Positions 62,336 through 64,000 of a stretch of 64,000 bases of DNA are shown piece by piece. Every line of letters begins with the position of its first letter. Position 1 is the stretch's first letter. The position numbers and the translations under genes are program-made. The stretch lies in the NCBI RefSeq assembly GCF_000499785.1, contig NZ_HG726020.1, forward strand, positions 124,001 to 188,000, in the 5' to 3' direction. This DNA comes from Bacteroides neonati. GTDB taxonomy: Bacteria; Bacteroidota; Bacteroidia; Bacteroidales; Bacteroidaceae. The notes under the pieces are model-generated. The model had not been told where the DNA came from and searched no databases. It saw nothing but the letters and a program-made list of their open reading frames with translations.

Positions 62336-64000
62336 ATAGTTCTTTTTTTAATTTATTGCTGGTGGTTTTTCCTTTGCCAACCAAAGGTATTCCATCAGGC
62401 AGATGAATGTATCGATTCTTAAATGACTCTACCCCAGACGGAGAAGAGAACAATATCTTATCATAATGCGAAAGGTCTACTTTCACTACTTCGGGATGAG
62501 GTGTATTCTCGTATACCACCAAATTTGTAACTTGGTTACCTATTTGTTCAAGTTTGTCGGAGAGCGTGGTCATCCCCTTATCAGAACGGGGTAGCAGGAT
62601 ACGTTTGCCAACTATACCCTCTTGGGTAAACCAGGCTATCAACCCCTCTGCCGATTCGGTAGATGATTCCAAATCAGGACAAATGTGTCGCTTTAGTAAC
62701 TCGTCGGAGGTTACGGGACCCACTGATGCTATCTTGACCGATGAGAGTCGGCGTATATCCATTCCTACCTTGTTTAGTAACTCAAAAAAATAGCGGACGC
62801 CATAACGACTGGTAAAAACAATCCAATCATAATCAGTTAGTTGCAAGCTACTTATGACCTCTTCGACAATTTCTTTTTTGTTGATACTAACCAGTGGGAT
62901 ATGGGTAATGACTTCGCGATCGGTACTAGAAGGAGCCATGGTACCCGTGAACAGTACAGCTTGCCTACTACGACTGCTTTCAAAAGCCACTACTTCACCA
63001 ATGATGACTAAGATTGGGGTAGGATAACGAGCAACCGTAAATTGCAACTCTTTCAGGGTAGAAAAAAAGATTTGCTGGTCGGACAAAGATACATTAGTAA
63101 CCAGAGCCACAGGGAGGTCAGGCCGTCGTCCGCTTCTGATCAATGCTTCGCCTATATCAGCGAGATGAGCCCCCCCCATATAATACACCAGCGTATCGGC
63201 CGAAGGCGTTTGCACTGTTTTTTCGTGTCCGGTTACGAAAGCAAAAGAGGAAGCCACCCCCCGATGAGTTAAAGGTATATGCGTATAGGCCGACAATGCC
63301 ATGCCCGACGAGATACCGGGAATAACAGATATACGAACAAAGCGGCTTTGCATATAATCGATCTCCTCTCTGCCGTGGGCAAATACCATTGGGTCACCTC
63401 CCTTCAAGCGCACCACTGCACGGCCAGACAAAGCTGCCCGATAGATTAGTTCATTAATTTCATCTTGATGATGGCTATGCTTGCCTTTACGCTTGCCCAC
63501 ATATACTTTCTCTGCTTGGTATTTGTTGAGATAAGCTTTATCAACCAAGTCATCATGAAAAATCACATCGGCTTCTTTTAAGGCTTTATCCCCTGCTAAG
63601 GTAAGCAGTTCAGGGTTTCCTGGTCCGAAACCAACCAAGGTTACCTGTCCGAATCGGTTTCTTATATCATGTGCTGAAAAGGAGGCTTTTAATTCCGGTC
63701 GGTTTACCACTCCAATCACCGCCAGATTACCCTGTAAAGGGTGTGTACGAAAGTGTAATTTCTCGGATATCCGCCCCGATAGTCCTAACCTATTCAGGGC
63801 ACAGGTTGCTACGATGAGTGCATCCACGTATCCATTGTCTACCTGAGCGATACGTTCCTCTATCGTACCTCTTATGGCAACTATCTCGATATCTTTGCGC
63901 AGGTGTTCTAATTCGGCCTTGCGTGTTTTTGAGCTAGTACCGATACGACTGCCTGAAGGTAGTTCGGCGAGAGTTAGCGAACCACGACTCAGTAGCGAGT
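62295..64000 (-). CDS. HemC-CobA-HemD trifunctional fusion (5' end outside the window)
   Basis: The frame is open to the window edge. The first visible part (SLLSRGSLTLAELPSG, IGTSSKTRKAEL, VAIRGTIEERIAQVDNG, DALIVATCALNRLGL) is the middle of porphobilinogen deaminase (HemC). From about 63,650 the CobA methyltransferase domain begins (VTLVGFGPGNPELLTL, VVRLKGGDPMVFAHGREE, VIPGISSGMA, PLTHRGVASSF). The last 240 residues resemble uroporphyrinogen III synthase (HemD): DWIVFTSRYGVRYF, ILLPRSD and DKILFSSPSGVESF. One protein would take porphobilinogen to precorrin-2. It is upstream of hemB in the same operon. Confidence 0.93.
   Translation of the reverse strand, partial: SLLSRGSLTLAELPSGSRIGTSSKTRKAELEHLRKDIEIVAIRGTIEERIAQVDNGYVDALIVATCALNRLGLSGRISEKLHFRTHPLQGNLAVIGVVNRPELKASFSAHDIRNRFGQVTLVGFGPGNPELLTLAGDKALKEADVIFHDDLVDKAYLNKYQAEKVYVGKRKGKHSHHQDEINELIYRAALSGRAVVRLKGGDPMVFAHGREEIDYMQSRFVRISVIPGISSGMALSAYTHIPLTHRGVASSFAFVTGHEKTVQTPSADTLVYYMGGAHLADIGEALIRSGRRPDLPVALVTNVSLSDQQIFFSTLKELQFTVARYPTPILVIIGEVVAFESSRSRQAVLFTGTMAPSSTDREVITHIPLVSINKKEIVEEVISSLQLTDYDWIVFTSRYGVRYFFELLNKVGMDIRRLSSVKIASVGPVTSDELLKRHICPDLESSTESAEGLIAWFTQEGIVGKRILLPRSDKGMTTLSDKLEQIGNQVTNLVVYENTPHPEVVKVDLSHYDKILFSSPSGVESFKNRYIHLPDGIPLVGKGKTTSNKLKKELYETFQRIKEDTRN

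Noticed and set aside
1..64000. CRISPR arrays, rRNA genes or further tRNAs
   Set aside because: I saw no regularly spaced repeats of CRISPR type, no rRNA sequence, and only the one tRNA cloverleaf.

Overview
The window is a piece of a Bacteroidales chromosome. The evidence is a SusC/SusD pair, TonB receptors, promoters of the Bacteroidota type (TTTG, about 20 bases, then TAnnTTTG), an IS1380-family element and A-rich leaders without strong Shine-Dalgarno sites. The genus cannot be fixed from sequence alone. A nearly complete 5-aminolevulinate/siroheme pathway argues against a heme-auxotrophic Bacteroides of the usual kind.

Positions 1 to about 14,900 are the integrase-proximal part of an AT-rich HK97-type siphoprophage whose left end lies outside the window. 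The late operon runs leftwards from about 7,050: a tRNA, then small terminase, large terminase, portal, prohead protease, major capsid protein and head-tail connectors. The tRNA has anticodon UCA and should decode UGA. Large terminase, portal, protease and capsid genes each carry exactly one in-frame TGA, no in-frame TAA or TAG, and real stops that are all TAA. This looks like a phage that recodes UGA in its late genes and brings its own decoder as the first product of the same operon. The copy is now defective: the terminase is split by an IS and the portal has a frameshift. Rightward genes (ribbon-helix-helix, HNH, helicase, two nuclease-like proteins), a membrane protein that may be a cargo gene, a structured leader RNA and a tyrosine integrase with four 13-bp iterons fill the rest.

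Positions 15,110 to 40,030 are host core genes. They comprise the phosphate system phoU-pstB-pstA-pstC with divergent pstS, then glnS, a TPR protein, dedA, tpx, a glycosyltransferase, a lipoprotein-export permease, an aminotransferase, a sugar-isomerase-like protein, a PHP phosphatase and an ABC-F ATPase. Further genes encode a Wzi-like outer membrane protein, a transglutaminase-like protein and an OmpR-type two-component pair. An exact 16-bp word occurs upstream of both pstS and the two-component pair, suggesting that the pair is PhoB/PhoR and the word part of its operator.

Positions 40,058 to 49,545 hold a probable metal-uptake TonB receptor with a partner lipoprotein, split by a second copy of the same IS, and a SusC/SusD pair. 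Positions 49,630 to 53,593 form a leftward operon with a FakA-FakB (fatty acid kinase) fusion at its head and plsY at its end. Positions 55,735 to the right edge are one leftward operon joining sulfate assimilation (cysD, cysN, cysH) with tetrapyrrole/siroheme synthesis (hemC-cobA-hemD fusion, hemB, precorrin-2 dehydrogenase, hemA, hemL), which would supply both reduced sulfur and the siroheme cofactor of sulfite reductase.
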